Positions 14,297-22,805 of a stretch of DNA of 27,508 nucleotides are shown here, piece after piece. Source of the stretch: Vulcanimicrobiota bacterium (lineage in GTDB: Bacteria > Vulcanimicrobiota > Xenobia > Xenobiales > JADMJV01); assembly GCA_023447635.1 (NCBI GenBank), contig JAEXNA010000014.1, positions 1 through 27,508 on the forward strand, read 5' to 3'. The notes under the pieces are model-generated. The model had not been told where the DNA came from. It did not search any database and saw only the letters and a program-made list of their open reading frames with translations. Position 1 is the first letter of the stretch. Each line of letters opens with the position of its first letter. Made by a program: the position numbers and the translations under genes.

Positions 14297-15922
14297 ATGA
14301 GGAAAAGCAGATTTCTAATGAATCTGATCGCGGTCACGGCCATCGGCCTGTCGGCGGTTGGATGCGGCAGTTCCAGCGATCAGGGTAGTATCCAGGATAC
14401 GACCGACCTGTCGGTGCCGGGTAATAACAATAACAACAACGAGCGCCGCAACCTGCGCGAGTACATGGTCGTCGGCCAGCGCGGCTTGGACGACACTTTC
14501 GCGCCAGAGTTCGCGAACGCGGGACAGAGTTCTCCCACCGTTCCTGGAGCGGCTGGTGTCGTAGCCGCTCCCGGAGATAGCGCCAATTCGGACACTCCCC
14601 CGGCCCTTCTCTTCGAGATCGGGGGCATCACCGACGTGCCTTCACCGAACTTCAACCCGCTTGAGCCTGGCCTGGAAGGGGAAGCTCCTGGTGTTCCCAA
14701 CACCGACCTGCTCAGCGGTATCTCGGGCGGCTTCCATCAAGTCTACGCTTCCCCCACTGGAAGCTATGTGATTGGTATGGCTCGTTCGCACAACCGCGCC
14801 TTCCAGGGCGACACCGTGGAGGGCGCCGACCTCCAGATCTTCCAAATGAACTTCACGCCTGCGGATCAGGTCTTCCCCCCGCCCGTCGAGTTCGGACCCG
14901 TACAGGCTACTGTGGACATTCGCACCTTCTCTGGTTCGCAAGGAGAGTTCGTGTCCGGAGCCTGGAGCTCGAATGCGCAGCAGTTCTACGCGGCGATCAA
15001 CGGGTCGATCTACGTTTTCCAGGTCAACGGCAACAACGGCGACCTGTCCATCTCTCAGACCGTTCCGTTTCCGGCCGGCGGCGGAGCTGACCCGAATAAC
15101 GCGGCCCAGGTCCTGGTCGGCCGCAACGGCAGCTTCATCTTCGCGCTCGACAACGCTAACGCCACGCTGCTGACTTACACCCGGGCGGTCGACGGGTCGT
15201 TGACTCTGGCTACCACGACCCCGACGGTTTCAGATCCTCGCGGCGCGACTCTTGATCGCAGTGGTCGCTTTCTCTACGTCACTGGCCGCGGGTCCGAGCA
15301 GCTGGCGGGATACGCGGTAGGTGACGATGGTGCTCTTACACCTGTCGAGCTGTTCCCTAACCTGGGCGGCGGCCCGGTGCCCTTCCCCTTCGGTCAGCCT
15401 CTGGGTGACGTGGCTGCCAACCCCACCGCCGACCAGTTAGTACTGGCAACCTACCTGGGCGCGGTACAGACTTACGCTATCAATACCACGACGGGCGCTC
15501 TCACGGCGACCGGCAGCGCCGGCTCGCCTCTCAACGGCGATCGGAACTGCGGTAACGTCGAATTCGACCCCACGGGACAGTTTGTAGTCGCTGCCTACGA
15601 GCATGACTACGATACCTTCCAGCCCTACGTCAACGTAGCTAACGGCTGGCCCTTCAACGAGGGTTCGCTGTTCGCCAACACCGACACCGCGACCAACGAG
15701 GTGGCGCCTCTAAGCCCCGTCCCGAACTTTGACGCCCTGGGCCGCATCGTCTACGTTCTGCCCAGCAGCAACCCGGTGACTGGAAGTATCCAGTCGTTCC
15801 GTAAGTCTGCCGACGGCAGTCTCGCGGTGAACAACGCGGTCGATGCGGTCAATCCTTTCGGAATCACGTTCTTCCAGCGCGTGATCACTCCGCCCGCGTC
15901 GAACGACCCGGTCGTACCGTAA
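14297..15922 (+). CDS. Lipoprotein with beta-propeller (lactonase/YncE-like) repeats
   Basis: From ATG 14297 the 541-residue protein carries a lipoprotein signal peptide with the lipidated Cys at 23 (SAVGC, then GSSS), an Asn-rich linker (six Asn in a row), and a long beta-propeller region. Blade-like repeats are visible as 'LVGRNGSFIFALDNANATLLTYTRAVDGSLT', 'DRSGRFLYVTGRGSEQLAGYAVGDDGALT' and 'NTTTGALTATGSAGSPLNGDRNCGNVEFDPTGQFVVAAYE', the pattern of 6-phosphogluconolactonase-like (YbhE/YncE) propellers. The role is likely binding or scaffolding at the envelope rather than a known reaction. GGAGGT ends just before ATG 14294; 14297 gives slightly better spacing, and either is possible. Gly at +2 after the lipid Cys suggests export to the outer membrane if Lol rules apply. 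A terminator follows the gene. Confidence 0.88.
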   Translation: MRKSRFLMNLIAVTAIGLSAVGCGSSSDQGSIQDTTDLSVPGNNNNNNERRNLREYMVVGQRGLDDTFAPEFANAGQSSPTVPGAAGVVAAPGDSANSDTPPALLFEIGGITDVPSPNFNPLEPGLEGEAPGVPNTDLLSGISGGFHQVYASPTGSYVIGMARSHNRAFQGDTVEGADLQIFQMNFTPADQVFPPPVEFGPVQATVDIRTFSGSQGEFVSGAWSSNAQQFYAAINGSIYVFQVNGNNGDLSISQTVPFPAGGGADPNNAAQVLVGRNGSFIFALDNANATLLTYTRAVDGSLTLATTTPTVSDPRGATLDRSGRFLYVTGRGSEQLAGYAVGDDGALTPVELFPNLGGGPVPFPFGQPLGDVAANPTADQLVLATYLGAVQTYAINTTTGALTATGSAGSPLNGDRNCGNVEFDPTGQFVVAAYEHDYDTFQPYVNVANGWPFNEGSLFANTDTATNEVAPLSPVPNFDALGRIVYVLPSSNPVTGSIQSFRKSADGSLAVNNAVDAVNPFGITFFQRVITPPASNDPVVP

Positions 15923-15933
15923 ATCACTACCCC

Positions 15934-15976
15934 GCGAGAAGCGAGGCCGGTTTTGCCGGCCTGCTTCTCGCCGTTT
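15934..15976 (+). terminator. Intrinsic terminator after the propeller lipoprotein
   Basis: A 16-bp stem with one bulged G pairs 15934-15950 with 15956-15971 around a TTTTG loop, followed by CGTTTT. It lies 12 bp behind the stop codon at 15922 and separates this gene from the next lipoprotein gene. Confidence 0.8.
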
Positions 15977-16018
15977 TCAGCGGGGGCCAGGCCGCCGCAC
16001 ACATTCTTGGAGGTATCT

Positions 16019-17656
16019 ATGAGATCCCGGTCCTTACTGACCTTTCTCTTTTTCTGCTTCACAGCTCTCGGGCTGGCCGGTTGCGGCAGCAGCAATAACA
16101 ACGCGTACGGCGGAGAGTATGTCAACACGAACCCCGCCGCCCCTATCAACGTCGGCGGACTGACGTTCAACTTCGCTCCCCAGCTGCTGACCCAGACGGT
16201 CGACAACAGCGGAGCTTTCGATGTTCCCGCCGAGACCGACGAACTGCGCTTCGCTTTCTACGAAAATGCCGGCGCCATCGGCGAACCGGCGCTGACCACC
16301 ACCGCCGCCTTCAACGAGACCGTGACCATCACGGGTCTGTCGACCTCGCTGCAGTCGGTGCGCGTCACCGCCCTCGACGACGCCAACATCCCGCTCGTCA
16401 CCTTCACTCAGTCGGTCACGGTGGTCGGTGGGGAAATTACCACCGTGCGCGCTATCGCTGACGGCGTTCCCGTGACCCTGGTCGACCTGCGCCTGGTTTC
16501 CAGCGTCATCACCTTTGAGGAGCTGACCTCGGTTGACCTTGAAGTTAACGGCACCTACCAGGCCTATTTGGCCGGTCTGTACAGCGACGGCACCATCGTG
16601 GTGCTGGCCGACGCCGCCACCTACAGCAACGATCCTAACGACGCCGACGGCGCCGCTATCGTCGAAGTCGGTTCGCTGGGCCAGCTGCGCGGACTGAGCC
16701 CCGGTCAAACCAATCTGATTGTTCAGTTCCAGGGTCAGACCATCACGGTTCCTGTGACGGTGGTCGACGTTCTGTCCGTCACCTTCTCGGCCATTCTTAT
16801 CGGCAACGATCCTATTACGGTGTCCGCTGGTGCAAACCAGGCGATCGCCATCTTCGGTCAGCGCTCGAACGACGGCGCCGTGTTCGGCATCAGCCCGACC
16901 AGCGCCAACCTGACTCTGAGCGTTGCTGGAGACGCCGGCATTTCGGTCGTCAACGGAGCGATTCAGGTCGCTGCCAACACCCCCGGCGGTTCGGAAGCCA
17001 CCTTGACCGCCACATACCTCAACTCGAACGGCACCACCGTCAGCGACACCTCGACCATCGTGGTGTCCGGCGTGGCCGGAGTCGCTAACGTTGCTGTCTC
17101 CGTCAACCGCACCAACCTGTTCAGCGGTGTGCCCGTCTACACCAGCCAGGTAGCCATCCAGGAAACCCTGACCGATGGCACCACCCGGGCCGGTAGCCCG
17201 GCTGACTATAACTTCTCGACCGATACTGCTGGCGTCGTGACCGTTTCCGCCGATGGCGTGGCCACTGCGACCGGCGCCGGCGTGGTGACTGTCACCGCGA
17301 CCCTGGCTACCAACAGCGCTGTCAGCGGTAGCGCGACCATTACCGTAGAGAGCGCCAGCGTGGCTTCGGTGGCCATCGAGCCCCCCACGCCCGCTATCCC
17401 TGCTGGTGGAAGCCAGGCCTTCACATTGACCGCGACCCTGAATAACGGCGCCGCGTCCCAGATCACCGTGACCAGCCTTTCCGCCTTCGCGCTGAGCGGC
17501 CCCGGTGCAGGTTCGTTCTCGGTGCTCAACAACATCGTCAGCGCTAACGGCAACGCCGTCGTTGGAACCCAGGCGACCGTCACCGGTAGCTTCGACCCCG
17601 ATGGTGCCGGCCCGCTGCCTGTGGTCAGCGCTGCCACCACGGTATCGTCCATCTAA
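16019..17656 (+). CDS. Ig-like domain lipoprotein (paralogue of the next gene)
   Basis: From ATG 16019 the 545-residue lipoprotein has a perfect lipobox LAGC (Cys 22) followed by GSSNNN. GGAGGT lies four bases before the ATG; the open frame upstream to 15953 runs through a terminator hairpin and is not used. After a short linker comes an N-terminal beta domain (about 40-150, with LTFNF, a VPAETDELRFAFYE segment and TITGLSTSLQSVRVTALD). It shares a layout with the downstream protein. Several bacterial Ig-like (Big_2-type) repeats follow, with the motifs 'DGTTRAGSPADYNF', 'GVVTVSADGVATATGAGVVTVTATL' and 'VASVAIEPPTPAIPAGGSQAFTLTATLNNG'. Such proteins act as cell-surface or adhesion scaffolds; no partner is visible. 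A 573-residue antisense frame overlaps and is judged a codon-bias artefact. Confidence 0.88.
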   Translation: MRSRSLLTFLFFCFTALGLAGCGSSNNNAYGGEYVNTNPAAPINVGGLTFNFAPQLLTQTVDNSGAFDVPAETDELRFAFYENAGAIGEPALTTTAAFNETVTITGLSTSLQSVRVTALDDANIPLVTFTQSVTVVGGEITTVRAIADGVPVTLVDLRLVSSVITFEELTSVDLEVNGTYQAYLAGLYSDGTIVVLADAATYSNDPNDADGAAIVEVGSLGQLRGLSPGQTNLIVQFQGQTITVPVTVVDVLSVTFSAILIGNDPITVSAGANQAIAIFGQRSNDGAVFGISPTSANLTLSVAGDAGISVVNGAIQVAANTPGGSEATLTATYLNSNGTTVSDTSTIVVSGVAGVANVAVSVNRTNLFSGVPVYTSQVAIQETLTDGTTRAGSPADYNFSTDTAGVVTVSADGVATATGAGVVTVTATLATNSAVSGSATITVESASVASVAIEPPTPAIPAGGSQAFTLTATLNNGAASQITVTSLSAFALSGPGAGSFSVLNNIVSANGNAVVGTQATVTGSFDPDGAGPLPVVSAATTVSSI

Positions 17657-17680
17657 ACCAACGCTTCTCATAGAGGCAAA

Positions 17681-17708
17681 AAAGCGTCCCGCAGGGGGCG
17701 CTTTTTTT
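17681..17708 (+). terminator. Intrinsic terminator after the first Ig-like lipoprotein
   Basis: A 10-bp stem (17681-17690 with 17695-17704, one G-U pair) with a GCAG loop is followed by a seven-T run (17702-17708). It is a textbook rho-independent terminator 25 bp past the stop. Confidence 0.92.
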
Positions 17709-17824
17709 GTGGCCTGGGTAGAGAGTCGTTGGGACACTCCTGTGGCGAGTTGCACGAACCGCTAGAATCCCGCCTGATTGCAGGAAGAATGAACATTCCG
17801 ACTAAGTCATCGGCTGCATTGAGA

Positions 17825-17856
17825 GACACTTTGACAGTGTCAACTTTTTGGAGGAG
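17825..17856 (+). promoter_or_regulatory. Overlapping palindromes and strong RBS before the 1019-residue lipoprotein
   Basis: GACACT-TTGAC-AGTGTC (17825-17841) and TTGACA-G-TGTCAA (17831-17843) are two overlapping inverted repeats 20-38 bp before the start, followed by GGAGGAG (17850-17856) six bases before the TTG. The TTGACA cannot be a normal -35 because it is too close to the start; an operator or 5'-leader hairpin is more likely. The rest of 17709-17862 shows nothing clear. Confidence 0.4.
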
Positions 17857-17862
17857 TAGGTC

Positions 17863-20800
17863 TTGATTTTCACACAGATTTTCAGCCTACCGTCCTTGAG
17901 CTTCAGAAGACCGAGTCTTCTGGCAGCCTTACTTCTAGGGTTGTTAGTTGTAGGTTGTGGAAGCTCATCCGGGGGGGGCTACGTAGCCAACCCGGGAGAG
18001 GGCGGCGGCGCAAATACCCCCAGCACGGGTTCGGTTACCTTTAACTTTGTTCGTGCTCAGAGCAGCATTATCGTTCCCGTCGATACCACCAACTTGCGGT
18101 TCGACTTCCACTCGGAACTAGGCGGCGCCGGAGCCCTGGTGTTCCGCGAAAACGAAGCTTTCGCTCAGCAGATCACCATCGACGGTGTGCCTACCACGGC
18201 ACGTTCGGTCGTGATTACTGCCACGGACGCCAACGGCTTCCCGATTAGCGAAGCCACCATCAACGTTACCCCTGTGGCGAACCAGAATATTACCGTCAGC
18301 GGGACGTCCGCGTCGATCGAAGCGGTGACCCTGACCGGGATCACCTCCTCTCCGCTGCGCTTGGCCTTGGGCCTAGAGGACTCGGTAGCTCTGCAGATCT
18401 CTGCCACTTTCTCGAACGGCGACAGTGTGGTCATCCCCGCTGCTCTGGCCGGTGAAGTGACCTACGTCAGCAACGATACCACTGTCGCTTCGGTGAATGG
18501 GAGCGGTGTCGTCAGCGCCGCCCTCGGCGGCGAAGCCGTGGTGACCGCAACCTTCCGCGGCTTCCAGGTGGCCGTCCCGGTTACCGTTTCGACCGGGAAC
18601 ACCATTCCTCCGCTGGCCTCCAATCTGGAGATTACCCCTACCGCCGTGACCCTGCCCGCCGGTACCTTATCGGTGCCTCTGGTGGTCAATGTCACCTTCG
18701 ACAACGGCGTCGAGCGGGAAGTGACCGCTTCTCAGGGCGTCGTTTTCAGTTCGAACAACCCCAACGTCACCGTGAACGCCAACCAGCAGATCGCCGTCGG
18801 TAACAACGTGGCGAGCGGCGCGACGGCGGTCATCACTGCCACCTACCTGGGTCAGTCGGCTCAGGTTCAGGTCAGCGTGGTTGCGGCCACCCTGCAGTCC
18901 ATCAGCATCGCTCCGGCGAACGCATCGCTGCCTTTTGGCGGTTTCGAGCAAAGCCTGGCCGTGACCGGCCAGTTCAGCAACGGTTCCAGCGTTCAGCTGA
19001 ACCCTGCATCCTTGACCTTCTCCGAGGACTCTTCCCTGTTCTCGGTCGACAGCACTGGCAAAGTCGTTACGGCGTCCGGCGGAGTTCCTGGCACCGCCGC
19101 TGTGACGGTGACCACCAACGCTCCCCTCCCTAGTTTCCAGGCTGTGGCCAATATCACTGTTGGCCAGATTTACATCCAGTCACTGGTCGTCTCGCCGGGT
19201 TCCCCTGTGAATCTGGCTCCGGGCGGTTTCGTTGACTTTACCGTTGTCGCGTCGCTTTCTAACGGGACCAGTGTGAACGTGAGCGAGTTTGACGCTCTGG
19301 TCATCACGCTCAACGACTCCGATGATTCGGCTGTGCTCAACGGCAACCGCCTGGTCGCCGTCAACGCTGGCGGCGCCGACCCGACGGTCAGCTTCTCCTT
19401 CCCGGGTGCTGGTCAGGGCGGAAACAACGTTCAGACGAACATCTCGATCAATATCGAAGACGTCAAACTTGCTTCGGCTCAGTACCTGTTCGCGGGTAAC
19501 CCCGTGGACGTGAACGAAGACACCGTCAACCTGCCGCGCGGCTACGTCGGCGTGTTCGAAGTGATCGGAACCTTCACCAACGGCAGTGTCCGCAAATTGG
19601 AGCCTTCCGAGTACTCCATTGACCCTGTCACCGTTGCGTCGCCCGGTGGAAGTACGGGTGCAGTTGTTCTGTTTAACAACAGCTATACGCTCCCAGCGGT
19701 CAACACCAGCTACACCAACGGTGGTTTCGACGACTTAGCTCTCCCCGTCAGGAACCGGGTTACTCTCGGTGGCGGCGTCACCGGTTCGACGGGTCTTGCT
19801 TTCGCCACGAGTAACGATTTTCGTGCCGTCGTGGCCGACTGGCGTCGTGGTGAAGTTGGAGAAAACGGCTACGTAGAAAACGTAACGATTACTGGTTCGC
19901 CTGCTTCAGGTAACGTCGGTAACTTCAGCCGCTTCATCATCAATATCGCCGACAGTCTCGAGCCGACTGCAGGTCAGTTCAGCAAGACTGTGGACGTCAC
20001 CGTCACCGACCCTGATGGATTTGTTACGATTGCGACCAACACCGCAATCTTCGCGAACTACCCTGAAGACCCGAACATCCCGGCCGGCGTGCCGCGTGAG
20101 TTTGAAGTTCGCGTTAACTTCAGCGGGCGTACGGCAGCTGAGGGTGGTCTCAACAACGGAGTGGATCCTCCTACCCGACCCCCCTCGGTGAACGAACAGA
20201 ACGGTTTCAAGTTGGCCGAAGCCAACCTGGTCTTCGAGCAGGATGTTGAGCCCGGAAATCCTTTCCTTCTGACTCATCGTCCGACGCAGACCGGCTTCAT
20301 CGCCCTTTTTGCAGCGAACCCTGTTGCAGTCAGTGCGATTGAGATCTTTGTTCAGCCTCTGGGCGGACTGAATGGACGTACCCAAATCCCCCCCTCCGAG
20401 CTGAACCGTGCGGTTGCGCAAGATACCTTCGGGCCTGCGTTTAGCTTCACGTTCGAACTCAGCGATGGTGTCGCTGGGACCGAGGTTATTAACCGTGTCA
20501 CTCGGGTCTTGGAACGAGTGGACAACAACGGAACGGGCTTCGATATTGTGAATCCTCGACTGTTCACGCTCGACCCCATCGGGCCGCTGAACCTGACCAT
20601 CGGAACGGGTCAACTGTTCCGTACCGCGGTCCAGTTTGGTGCCACTGGCTCCGTTGTTGACCGGTCACGTGATTACCGTCCCGTGATTACCAACGACCCC
20701 GACACCACTCTGGTAGGTATCGGCGACCTGGCCTCCGGCCGCTTGACCGTGAACGCGGTTAACACCTCGGCGACCAACGCGATCATTCGCGTGGTTGACG

Positions 20801-20922
20801 TAACCGGTGCCTTCGTGAACCCCGTTCTCGAGCCTGGCGCGCCTTCCACCTACACGGACTCGCGCGGTGTGACTGGTACGCCGACGACTTCGGTCACCGT
20901 CGACACTACGGCTCTGCCCTAA
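17863..20922 (+). CDS. Large Ig-like repeat lipoprotein, 1019 residues
   Basis: The protein starts at TTG, supported by GGAGGAG six bases upstream, with a lipoprotein signal ending VVGC (Cys 32) and a Gly/Ser-rich linker. Residues about 56-150 form a beta domain shared with the upstream paralogue (VTFNF, VPVDTTNLRFDFH, a SVVITATDANG strand). At least four bacterial Ig-like repeats follow at about 154-243, 253-340, 344-433 and 437-530, each with an 'A/L-x-FSNG' turn and an ending such as 'AVVTATFRGFQVAVPVTV'. The remaining 490 residues are beta-rich and contain 'NFSRFIINIADSLEPTAGQFSKTVDVTV' but no known motif. It is probably anchored in the outer membrane or at the surface and acts as an adhesin or structural fibre. 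A strong terminator follows. Confidence 0.9.
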   Translation: MIFTQIFSLPSLSFRRPSLLAALLLGLLVVGCGSSSGGGYVANPGEGGGANTPSTGSVTFNFVRAQSSIIVPVDTTNLRFDFHSELGGAGALVFRENEAFAQQITIDGVPTTARSVVITATDANGFPISEATINVTPVANQNITVSGTSASIEAVTLTGITSSPLRLALGLEDSVALQISATFSNGDSVVIPAALAGEVTYVSNDTTVASVNGSGVVSAALGGEAVVTATFRGFQVAVPVTVSTGNTIPPLASNLEITPTAVTLPAGTLSVPLVVNVTFDNGVEREVTASQGVVFSSNNPNVTVNANQQIAVGNNVASGATAVITATYLGQSAQVQVSVVAATLQSISIAPANASLPFGGFEQSLAVTGQFSNGSSVQLNPASLTFSEDSSLFSVDSTGKVVTASGGVPGTAAVTVTTNAPLPSFQAVANITVGQIYIQSLVVSPGSPVNLAPGGFVDFTVVASLSNGTSVNVSEFDALVITLNDSDDSAVLNGNRLVAVNAGGADPTVSFSFPGAGQGGNNVQTNISINIEDVKLASAQYLFAGNPVDVNEDTVNLPRGYVGVFEVIGTFTNGSVRKLEPSEYSIDPVTVASPGGSTGAVVLFNNSYTLPAVNTSYTNGGFDDLALPVRNRVTLGGGVTGSTGLAFATSNDFRAVVADWRRGEVGENGYVENVTITGSPASGNVGNFSRFIINIADSLEPTAGQFSKTVDVTVTDPDGFVTIATNTAIFANYPEDPNIPAGVPREFEVRVNFSGRTAAEGGLNNGVDPPTRPPSVNEQNGFKLAEANLVFEQDVEPGNPFLLTHRPTQTGFIALFAANPVAVSAIEIFVQPLGGLNGRTQIPPSELNRAVAQDTFGPAFSFTFELSDGVAGTEVINRVTRVLERVDNNGTGFDIVNPRLFTLDPIGPLNLTIGTGQLFRTAVQFGATGSVVDRSRDYRPVITNDPDTTLVGIGDLASGRLTVNAVNTSATNAIIRVVDVTGAFVNPVLEPGAPSTYTDSRGVTGTPTTSVTVDTTALP

Positions 20923-20942
20923 ACCCGCAGTCCGAAGTCGAC

Positions 20943-20983
20943 AAAAAAGCCCCGCTCGGTTCCGAGCGGGGCTTTTTTTTTTT
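20943..20983 (+). terminator. Strong intrinsic terminator
   Basis: Perfect arms (core AGCCCCGCTCGG / CCGAGCGGGGCT, 20948-20959 and 20962-20973) around a TT turn are followed by an eleven-T run, and the stem extends through the flanking A and T runs. It ends the lipoprotein cluster 20 bp behind its stop. Confidence 0.97.
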
Positions 20984-21020
20984 GTGACGAAGTGGCTAGC
21001 GTCACCCTATCCCATGGGAT
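20984..21020 (+). promoter_or_regulatory. Operator-like palindromes before the Crp/Fnr-type gene
   Basis: GTGACG (20984-20989) and CGTCAC (21000-21005) form an inverted repeat with 10 bp between, and ATCCCATGGGAT (21009-21020) is a perfect 12-bp palindrome just before the ribosome site. The first has Crp-like half-sites at non-standard spacing. Either could be an autoregulatory site. Confidence 0.35.
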
Positions 21021-21045
21021 CTATCCCCGTTAGGAGCCGCCCTAA

Positions 21046-21771
21046 GTGAGTCGTCAAAACCCCACGATGTCGCCCGAGCTGATCGAAGAGCGTCTGGTCG
21101 ATATCCCGCTGTTCTCCGTTCTGGAGCCTGACGAACGAAGAGCGCTGGCGGAACGGCTGATGCCGCGCCGGATCTTGAAGTCGCAGGCCGTCTTTCTGCA
21201 AGGCGACCCCGGCGACGAGATGTACCTGCTGCTGGAAGGGCGCATCCGCATCGGCTGCGAGTCGCTGACCGGCCGCGAGATCACGCTAGATCTGCTCAAG
21301 GATGGCGGTTTCTTCGGTGAAATGGCGCTGCTCGACGGAGAAGCGCGGAGCGCTACCGCGATGGCCGAAGAGCCGTGCCAACTGCTGGTGCTACGCCGCT
21401 CGGATTTTCAAAGCTTCCTGAAGGCTAGCCCCAACGCCGCCGTGGCACTATTGGCGTTTCTTAGCCGCCGCCTACGAGTGGCCAACGACAAGATTCAAGA
21501 CCTGGCGCTGCTGACCGTGCGACAGCGTCTGGCCGCCCTACTGGTCGACCTCGCTTTCAAAGAGGGCGAGCCCCACGCCAAAGGGGTTTTGCTGGGCCCC
21601 AGCGTGTCGCACAAGGCGCTCTCGGGCTTTCTGGGCACCTCGCGAGAGACCGTCAGCCGCATGTGCTCTGAACTCAAGGACCAGGGTCTTATCGAGCAGG
21701 TCGGCCGTCGCCTGCTGGTCTGTCAAGTCGAAGGGCTGCGCGAGATCTTCGCCGACGCCGGAGTCCGCTAA
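21046..21771 (+). CDS. Crp/Fnr-family transcriptional regulator
   Basis: The 241-residue protein has an N-terminal cyclic-nucleotide-binding-type beta-roll (about 20-125) with the phosphate-binding-cassette-like GEMALLDGEARSAT (91-104), a dimerisation helix (about 125-155) and a C-terminal winged helix (about 160-230) with the helix-turn-helix SHKALSGFLGTSRETVSRM (188-206). The Arg-Ser pair of the cassette is kept, so a cyclic nucleotide ligand is possible. There is no N-terminal Cys cluster as in Fnr. The start is GTG with GGAG nine bases upstream; ATG 21067 would remove seven residues and has no ribosome site. It is the first gene of a three-gene unit with a YbhN-type membrane protein and a BON lipoprotein. 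Confidence 0.95.
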   Translation: MSRQNPTMSPELIEERLVDIPLFSVLEPDERRALAERLMPRRILKSQAVFLQGDPGDEMYLLLEGRIRIGCESLTGREITLDLLKDGGFFGEMALLDGEARSATAMAEEPCQLLVLRRSDFQSFLKASPNAAVALLAFLSRRLRVANDKIQDLALLTVRQRLAALLVDLAFKEGEPHAKGVLLGPSVSHKALSGFLGTSRETVSRMCSELKDQGLIEQVGRRLLVCQVEGLREIFADAGVR

Positions 21772-21776
21772 CCGTT

Positions 21777-22805
21777 TTGACTCGACAACGCTTCTTCCGA
21801 ATCGCCCGAGGGCTGGTCGGTCTACTGCTCTCCCTGGTCATGGTGGGCTGGGTGGTGGTCAGCAGCAGGATCGAACCGGCCGCCGAACTGGCCCGAGTCG
21901 ATCACGGCCTTTACCTGGCCGCCTTCCTGGTCTACGGGCTAGGCTTTGTGGCCGCTTCCTGGCGCTGGTATCTGCTGCTTCACCACATCCGGGTTCAACT
22001 GCCGTTTTTCACCGTGCTGCGTCTTGCGTTGATCGGGCTGTTTTTCAATCTGTTTGTACCCGGCGGCGTGGGCGGCGACCTGATCAAGATGGTCTACATG
22101 AAAAAGGAGTCGGGAGACCGCTACCCCCAGGCTCTGCTGACCGTCTTCCTGGACCGTTTGATGGGGCTGGGCGGCCTGCTGCTGGTGGCGCTGCTTGCCA
22201 TCGCCGGCAATCCGGCCGCCTTCGCTTCGTCCTCGCCTGAGATGAAAGGGATCATGGGGGTGGTCGGCCTGGCGGCGGTCGGTGGCCTGCTGTTTGGAAT
22301 CGCCTTCCTGATCTGGCCGCTGCTTTCGCGCTGGGCCAGCGGCCCGGCCGCCTCGCTGGCAGGCAAGCTACCTCCGGCGGTGTCCGGGGCTGCGGCCAAG
22401 ATCGTCGAGGCGCTGAATCTGCTGAGGGCCGCTCCGCTGAAGCTCGTGGGACTGCTGCTACTTTCCACGGTAGGCCACCTCAGCGCCGCGCTCGGCGTGT
22501 TTCTGGTCGCTCGGGGCCTGGGGGTGGGAGCCGAGTTGACCTTCCCCGAGTGTATGTTGGCGACCACGCTGGCCAACCTGGTTGCCTCGATCCCGCTGAC
22601 GCCCGGCGGGCTGGGTGGGAGAGATGTGGTCACCAAGCTTCTCCTCACAGCAGCGGGAGCGCCGCTGGCCGCAGCGGGTGCGGTTCCAGTTCTGGTTACG
22701 GTCCTGCTGATCAGCTGGAGCCTTATCGGGGGCCTGGCCTTACTTTGGGAGCGCGGCAGCGGAGTGGCCGCAGGCTTCACCGAGCCGCCCGCGAACTCGG
22801 CTTGA
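21777..22805 (+). CDS. YbhN/LPG-synthase transmembrane-domain family membrane protein
   Basis: The 342-residue polytopic membrane protein has about seven or eight hydrophobic helices and the two signatures of the lysylphosphatidylglycerol synthetase TM region/flippase-like (UPF0104, YbhN, AglD) family: FFNLFVPGGVGGDLIKM (89-105) with DRLMG (126-130), and PLTPGGLGGRD near 282-292. It lacks the soluble synthetase domain of MprF, so lipid or polyprenyl-linked substrate translocation is the likelier role; the exact substrate is unknown. Start TTG 21777 lies five bases behind the regulator's stop and no ATG precedes the first helix, but the ribosome site is poor. Its stop overlaps the next start (TGATG). 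Confidence 0.9.
   Translation: MTRQRFFRIARGLVGLLLSLVMVGWVVVSSRIEPAAELARVDHGLYLAAFLVYGLGFVAASWRWYLLLHHIRVQLPFFTVLRLALIGLFFNLFVPGGVGGDLIKMVYMKKESGDRYPQALLTVFLDRLMGLGGLLLVALLAIAGNPAAFASSSPEMKGIMGVVGLAAVGGLLFGIAFLIWPLLSRWASGPAASLAGKLPPAVSGAAAKIVEALNLLRAAPLKLVGLLLLSTVGHLSAALGVFLVARGLGVGAELTFPECMLATTLANLVASIPLTPGGLGGRDVVTKLLLTAAGAPLAAAGAVPVLVTVLLISWSLIGGLALLWERGSGVAAGFTEPPANSA

Noticed and set aside
16034..17755. 573-residue minus-strand open frame opposite the first Ig-like lipoprotein
   Set aside because: Its composition is low-complexity Gly/Asp/His/Arg, it mirrors the third-position C bias of the sense gene, it runs through the terminator, and it has no start signal or domain. It is a shadow of the repeat-rich sense gene.
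17831..17836. TTGACA as a -35 element
   Set aside because: A -10 at 17 bp would fall in the ribosome site and the transcript would begin at or after the start codon; no TATAAT-like box is there.
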